DNA of 45,869 nucleotides from the IMG/VR virus record IMGVR_UViG_3300035698_018074, positions 1-45,869 of that record. One strand, written 5' to 3'. Positions 19,120 through 28,281 of this stretch are shown here, piece by piece. The notes below the pieces were generated by a model. The model did not search any database, was not told the DNA's origin, and was given only the letters and a program-made list of their open reading frames with translations. This DNA is from a virus. Positions within the stretch are counted from its first letter, which is position 1. Each line of letters starts with the position of its first letter. The translations under genes were made by a program, and so were the position numbers.

Positions 19120-19437
19120 TATATGCCAGTCTTTGCGACCCGGCGCTCCCCCCGCAGATTGTTCGGCGCGGGCAGACCATCGCCCGCGCCGAGGGTCTGC
19201 AAAAGAGGTATCCTGGGATAACGAACCACATCCACGTCGAAGTGCGTCTGGTGCAGCGCGGTAACCTTTTGGTTGACCCAACTGAAATGTTCTTCCCGCA
19301 TAGGAGCCTAACCCGAGAGGCAGTAGCTTTTAGTCACTTCGATGCTTGGACAGCGTTTCCAGCAGAATTACAGACTCCTGAACATGCATATGCTCTCTTC
19401 CTCCTCATGGCATCCGAGATTAAGATCTTGTTTCCAT
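19120..19437 (+). pseudogene. 3' remnant of an M23-type peptidase gene
   Basis: In the frame that starts 19074 the sequence after the junction reads LYASLCDP, QIVRRGQTIARAEG and NHIHVEVRLVQRGNLLVDPT, which fits the second half of an M23 metallopeptidase domain (a YAHL-like motif, a G-rich loop and the HxH ligands). The first catalytic half is missing. The segment is visibly more G+C rich than its left neighbour. An M23 endolysin or spike protein is likely. Its end overlaps the last late gene on the other strand. Confidence 0.65.
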
Positions 19438-19683
19438 GTCCAGGCGGGACTCGATCCTCGCGATGGCCTGAAGAACTTCAGTGATCCGTGCATCCATCCG
19501 ATCCAGATGCTCCACCGTTCGCTCTTGGTTGCGCCTGTCGTTTGCATGTTGGCGGTCGCAGCCATCCGAACTCACTTTTTTGCCGATCTCGTCCCACACG
19601 TCGTCAAATCGGCGGAACACCAGTAAGAACAAAAACCCTGCTACGGTTGAGCATGCACCTGCCAAATAGTATGACACCGGCAT
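19420..19683 (-). CDS. Small membrane-anchored coiled-coil protein (87 aa)
   Basis: An N-terminal span (YYLAGACSTVAGFLFLLVFR) is followed by a charged helix (HANDRRNQERTVEHLDRMDA). This layout is seen in holin-like or Rz/spanin-like proteins but also in other virion accessory proteins. A very strong AAGGAGG site lies inside the end of the upstream gene, which it overlaps by a few bases. It is the last gene of the late operon, a usual place for a lysis gene. Holin or i-spanin is only a suggestion. Confidence 0.6.
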   Translation of the reverse strand: MPVSYYLAGACSTVAGFLFLLVFRRFDDVWDEIGKKVSSDGCDRQHANDRRNQERTVEHLDRMDARITEVLQAIARIESRLDMETRS

Positions 19684-20397
19684 TTAGGCCTCCTTCATAG
19701 TACCGCTTATTCTAACGATCTCCAAATAGGCATCCTTATGTCTCTCGTACATCCGGTCCAGAAATTCGTAGAGGTGAGATATGCCAGGTGGGTTGGTGAG
19801 ACGCTGTAACGAAATAAAATACTCCTCCAAGTCCTTCAACGCTACCTGCGGGTGTATCCCGCACTGTTCGAAGTATTCTATAACCCCGTGACCAAGTCTG
19901 CTCCCAACGGAGATATCGCGGTACCCCAATCTAAACGCGCACTGAAGATGGTGCTTAATCTCAGATGCCTCGATCAGTTCGGGCGTTAGTTCCGTGATTC
20001 CATTGTTGACCTTGATATTCTCAATGATTTGGTTTAACTTCCGGACCTCTTCAAGGCTCGCTGTAACAGGTGCCGAAAGTGCTTGGATGTCAGTTTCAAG
20101 TTCCTCGATCTCGATGTCGGTTTCAGGGTTCACAGGTAAAGACCGTAGCTTGTCGAGTTTAACCTGGTGCTTCCGGACGAAAAAGTACTTCTCCCGGATA
20201 GCGTCGATGTTACTCTGCATCTTTGCGTAAAGGCATCGTATTTGTCTGCACGGATTCCCGGCTGGTGTGAGCATTATCGGCATCCTGAGTTCAAGCTCCG
20301 TGCTAGAGTTCTGACGGCCCGTGAAGCATGCAATGTCGCTCTTGACGACGGGGGTATTCATAAGCTCATTTATCTGTTGGTAGGGCACCATTTTCAT
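19684..20397 (-). CDS. Hypothetical late protein (237 aa)
   Basis: Unrecognised. GAGGAGG lies upstream of the ATG. The middle (residues about 65-140) is helical and likely coiled-coil (EELETDIQALSAPVTASLEE). A C-terminal helical part contains LQRLTNPPGISHLYEFLDRM. It lies between the propeller-fibre genes and the last membrane gene, so a distal tail or lysis-control role is possible. Confidence 0.65.
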   Translation of the reverse strand: MKMVPYQQINELMNTPVVKSDIACFTGRQNSSTELELRMPIMLTPAGNPCRQIRCLYAKMQSNIDAIREKYFFVRKHQVKLDKLRSLPVNPETDIEIEELETDIQALSAPVTASLEEVRKLNQIIENIKVNNGITELTPELIEASEIKHHLQCAFRLGYRDISVGSRLGHGVIEYFEQCGIHPQVALKDLEEYFISLQRLTNPPGISHLYEFLDRMYERHKDAYLEIVRISGTMKEA

Positions 20398-20426
20398 TCT
20401 TTTTCCTCCTCTATTGTGGCTAAGTT

Positions 20427-20837
20427 TTAGTCAGGGACAGCACCGTTGCTAATCCACCTTGTGTTTCCGCCGTCCCCCGTAGTCAGTACTTCATCCCCGT
20501 TGTCAGTGTACCCTGAACCTGCGGTAAGATATCGGTATAGTCGGTCAGTCTCGTCGCAGTACCGAAGTGAGGTCTCGCCCCCCGATTCAACCCTCATCAG
20601 AGTTATGGTCGTTATCCGCATCCCAAATGTCGCTGCGACTGTCGTCGCTGATGAGGTCGCCGTTGCAGTATTGGCGGCGACGCTGACTCCGAGGCCGTTT
20701 ACCTCGGTCGATAGGGCATTCATCTGAGGTATCATTGCTTTCTCTTCAGAAAAGCGGGTGTTCAGGGCGGCGACCAAATCCGTTTGCCCTTCCAGCACGT
20801 CTGGGTCTGTAGTTAGTGGGCTTATCTGTGCGGTCAC
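20427..20837 (-). CDS. Short paralog of the propeller tail protein's stem (136 aa)
   Basis: Residues about 74-133 (TTITLMRVESGGETSLRYCD, then DRLYRYLTAGSGYTDNGDEV and GDGGNTRWISNGA) match residues 155-215 of the following 501-aa protein with the same spacing of Tyr, Trp and Gly. The N-terminus (helix plus NALSTEVNGLG) matches its start. It lacks the whole propeller. GTG start with AGGAGGTAGAAGC upstream. It may be a tail-tip or fibre-stem subunit. Confidence 0.7.
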   Translation of the reverse strand: MTAQISPLTTDPDVLEGQTDLVAALNTRFSEEKAMIPQMNALSTEVNGLGVSVAANTATATSSATTVAATFGMRITTITLMRVESGGETSLRYCDETDRLYRYLTAGSGYTDNGDEVLTTGDGGNTRWISNGAVPD

Positions 20838-20848
20838 GCTTCTACCTC

Positions 20849-22354
20849 CTATGAATTTGATGTCGCGGCAAGGCCTACTTTCGCAACTATCAATTCGCCA
20901 AAGTCCGTCGCCGCCCCTGCGCTGTTTATGGTCATGTACGATATTGTGTCATATTTAATAGTAGCGGTTACGTCTGCCCCGCCGGCTATCACGGCCCTTT
21001 CATTGGTTCCGTTTGACGTGGCGGAAAGGAGCTGCTTCGCCGTCGTAATATCGTGGAAGTTCTGGGCGTTGCCTGTTGTGCTGATCGCTACGTATTCCAC
21101 GGTCGCGACTATGGCACTGCCGTTGTACCCAGCGATAAAAAGCCCTCGGTCATTTCTCCCGTTTGACGTTGATGCAAGCGATCCAGTCACCGTTGTCAGG
21201 TCCCCGAAAGAGGATACCGTGCTCCCTGTGCTGATCGTCATCCACTCTATAGTAGCTACAACAATTGTGGCCCCCCATCCACCGCCAACCACCCCACGGT
21301 CAAGTGCTGCATTCGATGTGCAACCGCAGACAAACAGTGGACGAGCTAAGGAACCCCAATACGTGGCGGCACCTCCACTGCTTATGGTAATCACATCTAT
21401 GAAGTTCATTCGTGTTGGGTACTCGAACCCGCCTACAAAAATGCCTATGTCTCCTGTGTTATTAGAGGTTCCAGCAAGGTACTGCCTCGCAGCGTACAAA
21501 TTACCCCACTCTGTAGCGTTGCTAGCCGTGTCTATAGTAATCCAGTCTATAATGTCTGACACTGCCGACGTTCCATATCCCCCGGCAAAAACGCCTTTGC
21601 CAGTCCCGCCATTCGATGTCGCGGCCAGGTATTCCCTTACCGCGTACAAATCACCAAAGTTCGTGACAGTTCCAGCCGTACTAATCGTAATATACTCTAT
21701 ATTACCGACCGTTACGGTTGACAACCCCCCGCCGAAGACCCCTATATCTCCAAAGCTGGGTACAGCCGGGGTAGCGCCAAAGCGCAACCATCTCGTATTC
21801 CCGCCATTTCCGGTGATGAGGATATAGTTATCATCTACCATGTAGGTAGGCGCTGATGTTTCGTACCGGTAGAGCCAATCGTTCTCCGCGCAATATTTAA
21901 GCGTTGTTTGGTCCGCCAAGGTGACGACCTTCAAAAGAGCTATAGTGGAAATTATGAGGCCAAGTTCCACGCGGGCAAGCTCGGACCATACGGAGATCCA
22001 GCTCCCAGGCTCAAATATGTAGAGGGGGTCTGTAACTACGCCTTCAGCCTTCCACAGCTTATCATCATGGAGGACTATGCCGCCCACGGGGACTGTCGTA
22101 TTAGCGAGTTCATTCCACGGGCCATAGTAGTCAGGTATATCCGTAAGTATTGATGCAAGAGCGTCGTCGGTATCGGATGAGTACCCATTTATATCAGTAG
22201 AAAGCCCGTTTAACTGTGTGACCATTGCATTGACCTCCCCCAGGTAGGCTGTACCTATCTCAGAAAGCCTCGTGTCACGCGCGGTCTTAAAGGTCGCGTC
22301 GAAAGGCGGCCTTTCCGGTACCAATGTAAGTTCAGTAATTTGGGTAGTTGCCAT
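20849..22354 (-). CDS. Tail fibre/receptor-binding protein with six Kelch-like repeats (501 aa)
   Basis: Residues about 1-215 form a stem with a small trimer-like domain (LKYCAENDWLYRYETSAPTY, GGNTRWLRFG). Residues about 220-501 hold six repeats of about 47 residues, each R/D-G-(V/I)-F-(A/V)-GG ... I-(E/D)-(Y/W)-(I/M)-T-I-(S/D) ... FGDL-T ... LA-(A/S)-TSN. This is the signature of a Kelch-type beta-propeller. Propellers bind sugars or proteins, so this is the best candidate for the receptor-binding tip. The start overlaps the upstream stop (TAATG), so it is coupled to the distal tail gene. Confidence 0.8.
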   Translation of the reverse strand: MATTQITELTLVPERPPFDATFKTARDTRLSEIGTAYLGEVNAMVTQLNGLSTDINGYSSDTDDALASILTDIPDYYGPWNELANTTVPVGGIVLHDDKLWKAEGVVTDPLYIFEPGSWISVWSELARVELGLIISTIALLKVVTLADQTTLKYCAENDWLYRYETSAPTYMVDDNYILITGNGGNTRWLRFGATPAVPSFGDIGVFGGGLSTVTVGNIEYITISTAGTVTNFGDLYAVREYLAATSNGGTGKGVFAGGYGTSAVSDIIDWITIDTASNATEWGNLYAARQYLAGTSNNTGDIGIFVGGFEYPTRMNFIDVITISSGGAATYWGSLARPLFVCGCTSNAALDRGVVGGGWGATIVVATIEWMTISTGSTVSSFGDLTTVTGSLASTSNGRNDRGLFIAGYNGSAIVATVEYVAISTTGNAQNFHDITTAKQLLSATSNGTNERAVIAGGADVTATIKYDTISYMTINSAGAATDFGELIVAKVGLAATSNS

Positions 22355-23502
22355 TATGTTGTCCCTATGATTTCAATGTCAAATATATCCCTCTTCGGCT
22401 GAGATATGTCTATTCTAAATTTCCAGCAGAAACCGTGGATATAGGTATTAGAGTAGTCCACTCCGGCTATCCATAGTGCATTGGCTGATAAGTATTTAGT
22501 GGCGATCCTCTCCGTTTCTATAGCTTGAGCATTGCTCATGGACAGCTTAGCTTGCATCTTCTTTGCGCTGTTCCCTGATGTTAAGGTGTAGTTACCAAAG
22601 ACGTCCTTCGTTCTCCTCGTACTGCTTCTCACTTCCCTGATGACTCCCCATAAGGTCTTGCCGATGAAGGTGCTTTGCCCGACGATGCACGACCCGCATT
22701 TGGCTAAAGTGTTTGTTATTGTGATCGTGACTATGCAGGTTTCGTCAGGTGGAATACCTTCGAAGTAAAAGTCCGTTTTGGCTACGTCGGCCCCGTACAG
22801 ATACTCCCATACGTTGAGCACGGTTGACCCGGTTGACTCTGTTCCGCTCTGAGTCTCGTTGAACGTTTCGACGGCGCTGACCGTAACGGTAACATTAACC
22901 GAAGCGGCCTCAGTATTCAGTAACGTAACGGAGTCAATGGCCCCAGGCCCAAGGACAACGACTATGCTCGTTGCATTTTCAGTCTGTGTTCCTACCACTG
23001 CGTCGAACATCAACCACGGGTTGGTGGCTCCGATCTCCAACCAACTCGGCGATGCCAGCAGCACATCACCCGGAGGAAACTTTAAGGTATTCCCTGCTAT
23101 CAAGGATTGGTACACTTTGTGGTACTTGTTCGCCGGGTACAGTACCACAATTTGGGGGAACACGGCCCCTTGATCAGCGAGTTTGGCTGGCGTACCCGTG
23201 ACGCCGATTATCTCGTCCAGCGTGAAGGCACCTGATCTATCCCTGATTTTGTACGTTGTCGTGGATGTTTTCTCTACCACGTATGCCGTCTGTCCGCTGG
23301 TCGTCCCAGTGATCAGGTCTCCCGCCGCCCACGCGGTTGCCGGAGCGACATCGAGCCATAGACTCTCTGACACTGTTGTGACCTGACAGTAGTCGTCTTC
23401 AGCAAAAGTCGCGCTCATCGTGAATTCAGTGTAGTCCGCTTCAGCGACCGTAGACGAGGTGAAGTTAACGTCCGTTATTTCTATTGGCTCTATTACGTAC
23501 AT
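22354..23502 (-). CDS. Distal tail / baseplate-like protein (382 aa)
   Basis: Follows the tape measure gene directly (TAATG overlap), the usual position for the distal tail protein. The N-terminus (MYVIEPIEITDVNFTSSTVA) begins beta-rich. Residues 50-100 resemble a carbohydrate-binding-like insert, and residues 185-270 hold a CECIVTITIT-like beta sandwich. The C-terminus (CWKFRIDISQPKRDIFDIEI) is also beta-rich. No enzymatic motif is seen. The exact class is inferred from position. Confidence 0.6.
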   Translation of the reverse strand: MYVIEPIEITDVNFTSSTVAEADYTEFTMSATFAEDDYCQVTTVSESLWLDVAPATAWAAGDLITGTTSGQTAYVVEKTSTTTYKIRDRSGAFTLDEIIGVTGTPAKLADQGAVFPQIVVLYPANKYHKVYQSLIAGNTLKFPPGDVLLASPSWLEIGATNPWLMFDAVVGTQTENATSIVVVLGPGAIDSVTLLNTEAASVNVTVTVSAVETFNETQSGTESTGSTVLNVWEYLYGADVAKTDFYFEGIPPDETCIVTITITNTLAKCGSCIVGQSTFIGKTLWGVIREVRSSTRRTKDVFGNYTLTSGNSAKKMQAKLSMSNAQAIETERIATKYLSANALWIAGVDYSNTYIHGFCWKFRIDISQPKRDIFDIEIIGTT

Positions 23503-26500
23503 TAGGATGTCACCAAAGTTATGCTTTTAGTTATCTCAACGGGGAAACTTCCTTCGACCGCGTACCCCTCAAGGGCGTCGGCAACGTCGAGAGTATTTTG
23601 GCGGATGGCTGCTTGGGTTACCGCCAACTCCGCCCGGAGTAGCTTCAACTCGGCTATAATATCTGCGGTACTGCCTACGTCTGAACTGACGTACACATTG
23701 GGCGAGTACACTGGCGCCCTATCGAGGGCCAGTGTCGCTTCGAGAATGTCCTCTTGCACGGACAGAGAGTCGATTTGAAAAGCGTTGGTCTTTTCAACGG
23801 CGGACTGGGGTCCCATAACAATCTCGTCAAGGGCCTCCAACTTGATCCTCGCTTTGTAAAAGTCCCTCTTGTAGTCAGTCTCACTTGTGTACAGGTTGCT
23901 GTTATCTCTGCCAAGTGGCCCGAGATTACCCCTTAGCCCTTCTACCCCTGAAAGATCCCCGGTCTTCGCTGACGCAAGCGCTGCGTCGAGGTTCTTTAAG
24001 GCGTCTCGGTACTCCATGCCCTCGGTCCCGGCCAGAGTCATGGACTCCCGAGCATCAGATATGAAGCTGAAGTGGTCTTTACGCGCCTGGTCAAGGTCCA
24101 CCCCTCCGGCTGCGATCATCAAATTGGCGCGGTCAGCCGTCTGGTTAATATCACTGAGACCGTCCCAGGCCTCCCACAAGCCGGATATGATGTCATCCAC
24201 CTGTTTCTCATAGCTCGACATGCCCGCCTGTCTCAAGGTCGTCCAGTAGGGCTGATCGAAGGCCCTCATCTCTTCGGCCATGACATCCATGGCACCCGCA
24301 AGCTCGACCCGAATGACATCAAGGAGACCAGGGAACTTCGTATTAAGTAGCCAATCCATGTTCATGCCGATGTCAACAGCCGCGTCTCCGATCCGGGTCC
24401 ACTTGTTTATGATCGCCGTAACTGGGTCAACGGAGGCGTCTGCTGCACTGTCCATGTAGGTTTGGATCTCTGCTATGGTATCCTGGGAACGCTTGGCTAA
24501 GGCCGCTCGTTCGCCGTTCTGGACCTCCATCATCTTTGCCCAGGCGGCAATGGCCAGGGTCGATTTTTCAGTGGCACTTATGACCTCGGCTGTCCCTTCG
24601 TCCGTCTTTTTAGCCCAATAGTGGTAAGCCGCCTTTATAGCGGCAGCATTCTTTCCGGCATTGGTTAGGGCATCTGCGTTTAATTTATCAACGAATTCGA
24701 TATAAAGAGCGGCCTTCTTCATCTCCGGAGTAATACCACCCTCGATTCCCTCCTCCCCCATCTTGAGGAGCGTGGAGTTGACGTCATGCATCTGGAAGGG
24801 GCTATCACCCATGATCGCTTTCTGATTGGCGAGGTATTCGTTCTCCCGGATCTTTACCAGATTCTCCTCAGAGAGTTGCAGTTTTTTTCCGGCTTTGTAC
24901 AGGGCATTGAAGGAGGTCTCTATGCCACGGAGGGTTGTCGCTAATTCGGAGGTTTGACCCTTGTCAATCTCCTCCATCACTCTACCCACCAGGGCCATGT
25001 TTTCGAGGACGTCGAGCATGCCGCCAGCATCGATCTTTTCGAGGTTTAGCTTAGCACCCTCAGCGGACAAATCGTCGAATGCCCCGGATCCCTTAGCAGC
25101 GGATGCAAATGCGTTTCCGTAGGCTTTCAGGATCTCCGCTGTCTGAGCTTCTACACCCCCTTCGATGTTGGCATCCCTGAGGATTTTCCCGAAGTCATCC
25201 AAGTGTGCCGTCAGACTCCCGTTGGACAGCACTTTATTGATGTCAGTGCCAAACTGTTCGTTGATACTATCGAATACCCCGTCCAGGTATTCGACCATGG
25301 ACATGTTAATGGTACGTCCTTCTTGTTCGAGCCCTTGTTTATATGCATCTCCAGTAATTGAAGCATAGTCGTACTTGCTGCTCGCCCGCGTCTGTAGCTC
25401 ATCCGATTTCTTGTTGATGATCTGCGATTCTATCTCGCCGTAGGCCGTCTGCTGCATGTATGTTTTTGACCCGAACTGAATATACTGGTCGAGGTCGTTG
25501 GTAACTTTGTCCTTGGTTTTGCCAAGAGCAGCCCCAATAGCACTCCCGACAGTCGCACCCAGGATCATGCCAAGCGGACCTCCACCTACCCCGAGATAAG
25601 CGCCAAACGCCCCGCCAGCAGCGAAGCCAAGTTTCTCACCTTCATTCTCTGAGTTAAAGGTCTTGATAGCATTCAAGGCGAAAACACCACCTGCGAGGGC
25701 CATTTGTGGGGTCACTCCTGACATTGCGCTCTGAAGGGCATTGGGCTGGGGCATCAGCCCAATGCCCTGCCGTGGGAAGTTCTGTGAACTACCGCCCACG
25801 GCAGGGAGAAAGCTCGAGGTCTGGAAACTCATCGGCCCGGAAACCGGGGGACCCCTGAAGGAGCTGAACCAAGCTCCGATGTCCCCGAAGACTGATCCCC
25901 CGTCAGGTACACCATTCTTTGCGTTTACACCGAGCGATCCAACAACCTTCTTTATGCTGTCCTCCACGAACTCTTCGTACAGAGCCTTGGCGAAGACCCG
26001 CTTGAACGTGTCTTCAATCTTATCTCCAAGCTTATCAAAGCCCTTCTCGAAATCCCCAAGCATATCGTAGATTGCGTCGGTGCCGGAAGACTTGATGCCC
26101 CTCATCAGATCATCGAACTCCGCCTTCGTCTCCCGGTACCTCTCCAGGTCTGCGTCGAGCGCGTCGTCTTTGATTTTCTGAAGCTCTGCTTCGTTCTCAC
26201 GTACCGCCTTAGAATGCAGGGCTTCAGCCTCTAATCTGGCCTTTGACTTTCTGTTGTGGTAGTCGGCCTCCTGATCAGATAGCTTTTGCAGCCTTTTCAG
26301 CTCTACGTCAGAGACAGGGGGTTTCTTGGGCTTGTTATCGGGGAAACCGTCATCTTTAGACCTCAATTTATACGCTGCGTACTCCCTTTTGTATTCCATT
26401 TCAGCAGCGGCCAGGGTATCCGCATACTGCTTTTTCATCTTCGATATATACTCGGCGTTTGGGCTTGGCCCGGCCAATGCCTCCAATGCATCCTGGGCGC

Positions 26501-27917
26501 GTTTGAGATTGTCGGCGTAAAATTTAGTCAGGTGATCCGTAAGGCCAGGCTCATTGAAGCTCTCTCGCGCAATCTGTATATTATGCTCGGCTTTAGCGAT
26601 CTTAGCGAGTTCGGCATTTGCCTTTTCCAGGTTTGCAACATGGATCGTATATTGCTCATACGAGGCGCCTATGTTAGTCGCACCGATCTGGGATTTTTGA
26701 GCGCTCTCACGAAGGATCTTGATTCGCGCAGCGAGTCGAGCTTCAGGGGGTTCCTCATACGTGGTGGCGGTATCCAGGTCCTTGATCTTCTTCTTTATGT
26801 CATACAGGTCCATCTGGTATTTCATTACCACGGGGGCTTCCTGGGCCAGCTTTATCATGCCGGTCAGTTGTTCACGGTTCATTGCCCCCAGTGCTTCTCT
26901 GGCATCCTCACTCACGAAAGCCAAAGACGCTATTTTATCCACCATCTTATCTTCTACCGTACCGAAGTCAGTGACCCAGTCAAGAAACATTGGACCCGGC
27001 AAGTAGGACAGGACCGTCCCAATCACCTTTAGCGTATCCCAGGCTACCTTTAGATAATCCTTCGCTATTTCTGTTTTGGCGAGTAGCGCCTCATTCTCTT
27101 TAACGAGGTAGTCGTCAAGACTTTTCACAGCTTCTTTAAAAAAGCTTAGCTCCGTGACACCGGCCTTCAGCAGCTCGATGTGTTTATCCAGGGACATGTT
27201 AATCCCGTCCCAGGACTCTGCGTACCTTGCCGCGCCACCCTCGAACTTCGTCCCCATGCCTTCCCACAGCACGTCAATGACTTCGGATATGGCTATCCCG
27301 GAGGCTTGAATCTGCTTGACGCTCTTATCTCCGAATGCGTCGGCCAGCATCTCCTTAGCGTTGATCCCGACTTCAGACAATTGGTTAAGCTCTTCCGCCG
27401 AGAGCTTGCCCAGAGAGGCCATGTCACCGAGGGCCTTACTGACCCGTTTCAGAGCATCGTCCCCCAGGACAGACGCAACGTCGGTTAAAATGGTCATCTT
27501 CTTAGCGGTTGGGTCGAGCCCACGGGCTTGCATTGAAACAAAAGCATTAGTGGCGGAGCTGATCGTGACAGGCATATCGTCAGCCCAACTTTTGATCGCG
27601 CCGAAGATCTGCTTGCCCTGGCCCTTATTTAGGGTGTCCAGCTTCAACTCAAGACGCTCAAAGTCTGCCGCTGCCCTGACAAAGGACTTTCCCACTGAGT
27701 AGGCTTCCAGGGTAATAGCCCGTAGCCCGTAGAGGATGCCCCCAGACTGAATAATGTTAGCCATCTGATTCAGGGATCTGTTGGCGACGTTGAAAGAAGA
27801 TTCCATCTTCCGACCGGTCTTGGCTGCCATGCCCTCCATCTGGTTCAACTGTCGCTCAAGCCCTTTTAGGTCGGCCCTGATTGCGACGTATGCATTCATC
27901 AGACTTCTATTACTCAT
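23502..27917 (-). CDS. Tail tape measure protein (1471 aa)
   Basis: The longest gene. The N-terminal region (residues 1-250, with SVGKSFVRAAADFERLELKL, and LGDMASLGKLSAEELNQLSE) is the TMP domain common to siphovirus tape measures. A long helical middle follows, then a Gly-rich hydrophobic stretch near residues 735-790 (AAGGAFGAYLGVGGGPLGMI) that likely crosses the inner membrane on DNA entry. At about 0.15 nm per residue the tail would be around 220 nm. It follows the overlapping chaperone genes, as expected. Confidence 0.93.
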   Translation of the reverse strand: MSNRSLMNAYVAIRADLKGLERQLNQMEGMAAKTGRKMESSFNVANRSLNQMANIIQSGGILYGLRAITLEAYSVGKSFVRAAADFERLELKLDTLNKGQGKQIFGAIKSWADDMPVTISSATNAFVSMQARGLDPTAKKMTILTDVASVLGDDALKRVSKALGDMASLGKLSAEELNQLSEVGINAKEMLADAFGDKSVKQIQASGIAISEVIDVLWEGMGTKFEGGAARYAESWDGINMSLDKHIELLKAGVTELSFFKEAVKSLDDYLVKENEALLAKTEIAKDYLKVAWDTLKVIGTVLSYLPGPMFLDWVTDFGTVEDKMVDKIASLAFVSEDAREALGAMNREQLTGMIKLAQEAPVVMKYQMDLYDIKKKIKDLDTATTYEEPPEARLAARIKILRESAQKSQIGATNIGASYEQYTIHVANLEKANAELAKIAKAEHNIQIARESFNEPGLTDHLTKFYADNLKRAQDALEALAGPSPNAEYISKMKKQYADTLAAAEMEYKREYAAYKLRSKDDGFPDNKPKKPPVSDVELKRLQKLSDQEADYHNRKSKARLEAEALHSKAVRENEAELQKIKDDALDADLERYRETKAEFDDLMRGIKSSGTDAIYDMLGDFEKGFDKLGDKIEDTFKRVFAKALYEEFVEDSIKKVVGSLGVNAKNGVPDGGSVFGDIGAWFSSFRGPPVSGPMSFQTSSFLPAVGGSSQNFPRQGIGLMPQPNALQSAMSGVTPQMALAGGVFALNAIKTFNSENEGEKLGFAAGGAFGAYLGVGGGPLGMILGATVGSAIGAALGKTKDKVTNDLDQYIQFGSKTYMQQTAYGEIESQIINKKSDELQTRASSKYDYASITGDAYKQGLEQEGRTINMSMVEYLDGVFDSINEQFGTDINKVLSNGSLTAHLDDFGKILRDANIEGGVEAQTAEILKAYGNAFASAAKGSGAFDDLSAEGAKLNLEKIDAGGMLDVLENMALVGRVMEEIDKGQTSELATTLRGIETSFNALYKAGKKLQLSEENLVKIRENEYLANQKAIMGDSPFQMHDVNSTLLKMGEEGIEGGITPEMKKAALYIEFVDKLNADALTNAGKNAAAIKAAYHYWAKKTDEGTAEVISATEKSTLAIAAWAKMMEVQNGERAALAKRSQDTIAEIQTYMDSAADASVDPVTAIINKWTRIGDAAVDIGMNMDWLLNTKFPGLLDVIRVELAGAMDVMAEEMRAFDQPYWTTLRQAGMSSYEKQVDDIISGLWEAWDGLSDINQTADRANLMIAAGGVDLDQARKDHFSFISDARESMTLAGTEGMEYRDALKNLDAALASAKTGDLSGVEGLRGNLGPLGRDNSNLYTSETDYKRDFYKARIKLEALDEIVMGPQSAVEKTNAFQIDSLSVQEDILEATLALDRAPVYSPNVYVSSDVGSTADIIAELKLLRAELAVTQAAIRQNTLDVADALEGYAVEGSFPVEITKSITLVTS

Positions 27918-28281
27918 TGGTCCCCCCTGCCTCTGCGTCCGCCATCCACTGATCCATTGCGCTTTTTTCCCCGCTCCTGGAAGCTATGTCCTCTGCCACC
28001 AGACCGTCAAGTTGATCCAGAATCCAGGGCTGATCCTCTTGCGGGAATCCCATCCGGTCCATCCACTGAAAAACTGCAACATGGTTCAGCCCCACCGGCC
28101 CGGAAAAACTCATGATCAACTGCCCTGACACACGCCGATACAGGAGCAGTAACTTTCTGTTTTCGGGCCATATCAGAGGCATGCACTCGCCACACGGCGG
28201 GGTTGATTGCTGGAGCTTGTGGGTATCTCTGCAATCCTGGCAATCCGGCTTATCCCGCAGCCTCTCTACGACCCCTATAAG
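27910..28281 (-). CDS. Tail assembly chaperone extension, -1 frame (T part of G-T)
   Basis: Read in the -1 frame from the slippery site, this adds 123 residues to the G protein. It begins with a linker holding CQDCRDTHKLQQ ... CGEC, four cysteines in two CxxC pairs. PLIWPENRKLLLLYRRVSGQ then follows, with the Trp-Pro-Glu-Asn start seen in tail assembly chaperones of the DUF1799 type. The fusion would be 265 residues. A separate ATG at 28182 has no ribosome site. The stop overlaps the tape measure start by 8 bp. Confidence 0.75.
   Translation of the reverse strand, partial: LIGVVERLRDKPDCQDCRDTHKLQQSTPPCGECMPLIWPENRKLLLLYRRVSGQLIMSFSGPVGLNHVAVFQWMDRMGFPQEDQPWILDQLDGLVAEDIASRSGEKSAMDQWMADAEAGGTNE

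Noticed and set aside
19164-19191. Rho-independent terminator of the rightward operon
   Set aside because: A 10-bp GC stem exists, but it lies inside the peptidase remnant's coding sequence and has no T-run.
20928-21827. 299-residue open frame opposite the propeller gene
   Set aside because: It is antisense to a repeat-rich gene with a clear fold and has no ribosome site or domain.
26286-27032. 248-residue open frame opposite the tape measure gene
   Set aside because: Shadow of the long helical gene; no ribosome site, no motif, wrong strand for the operon.
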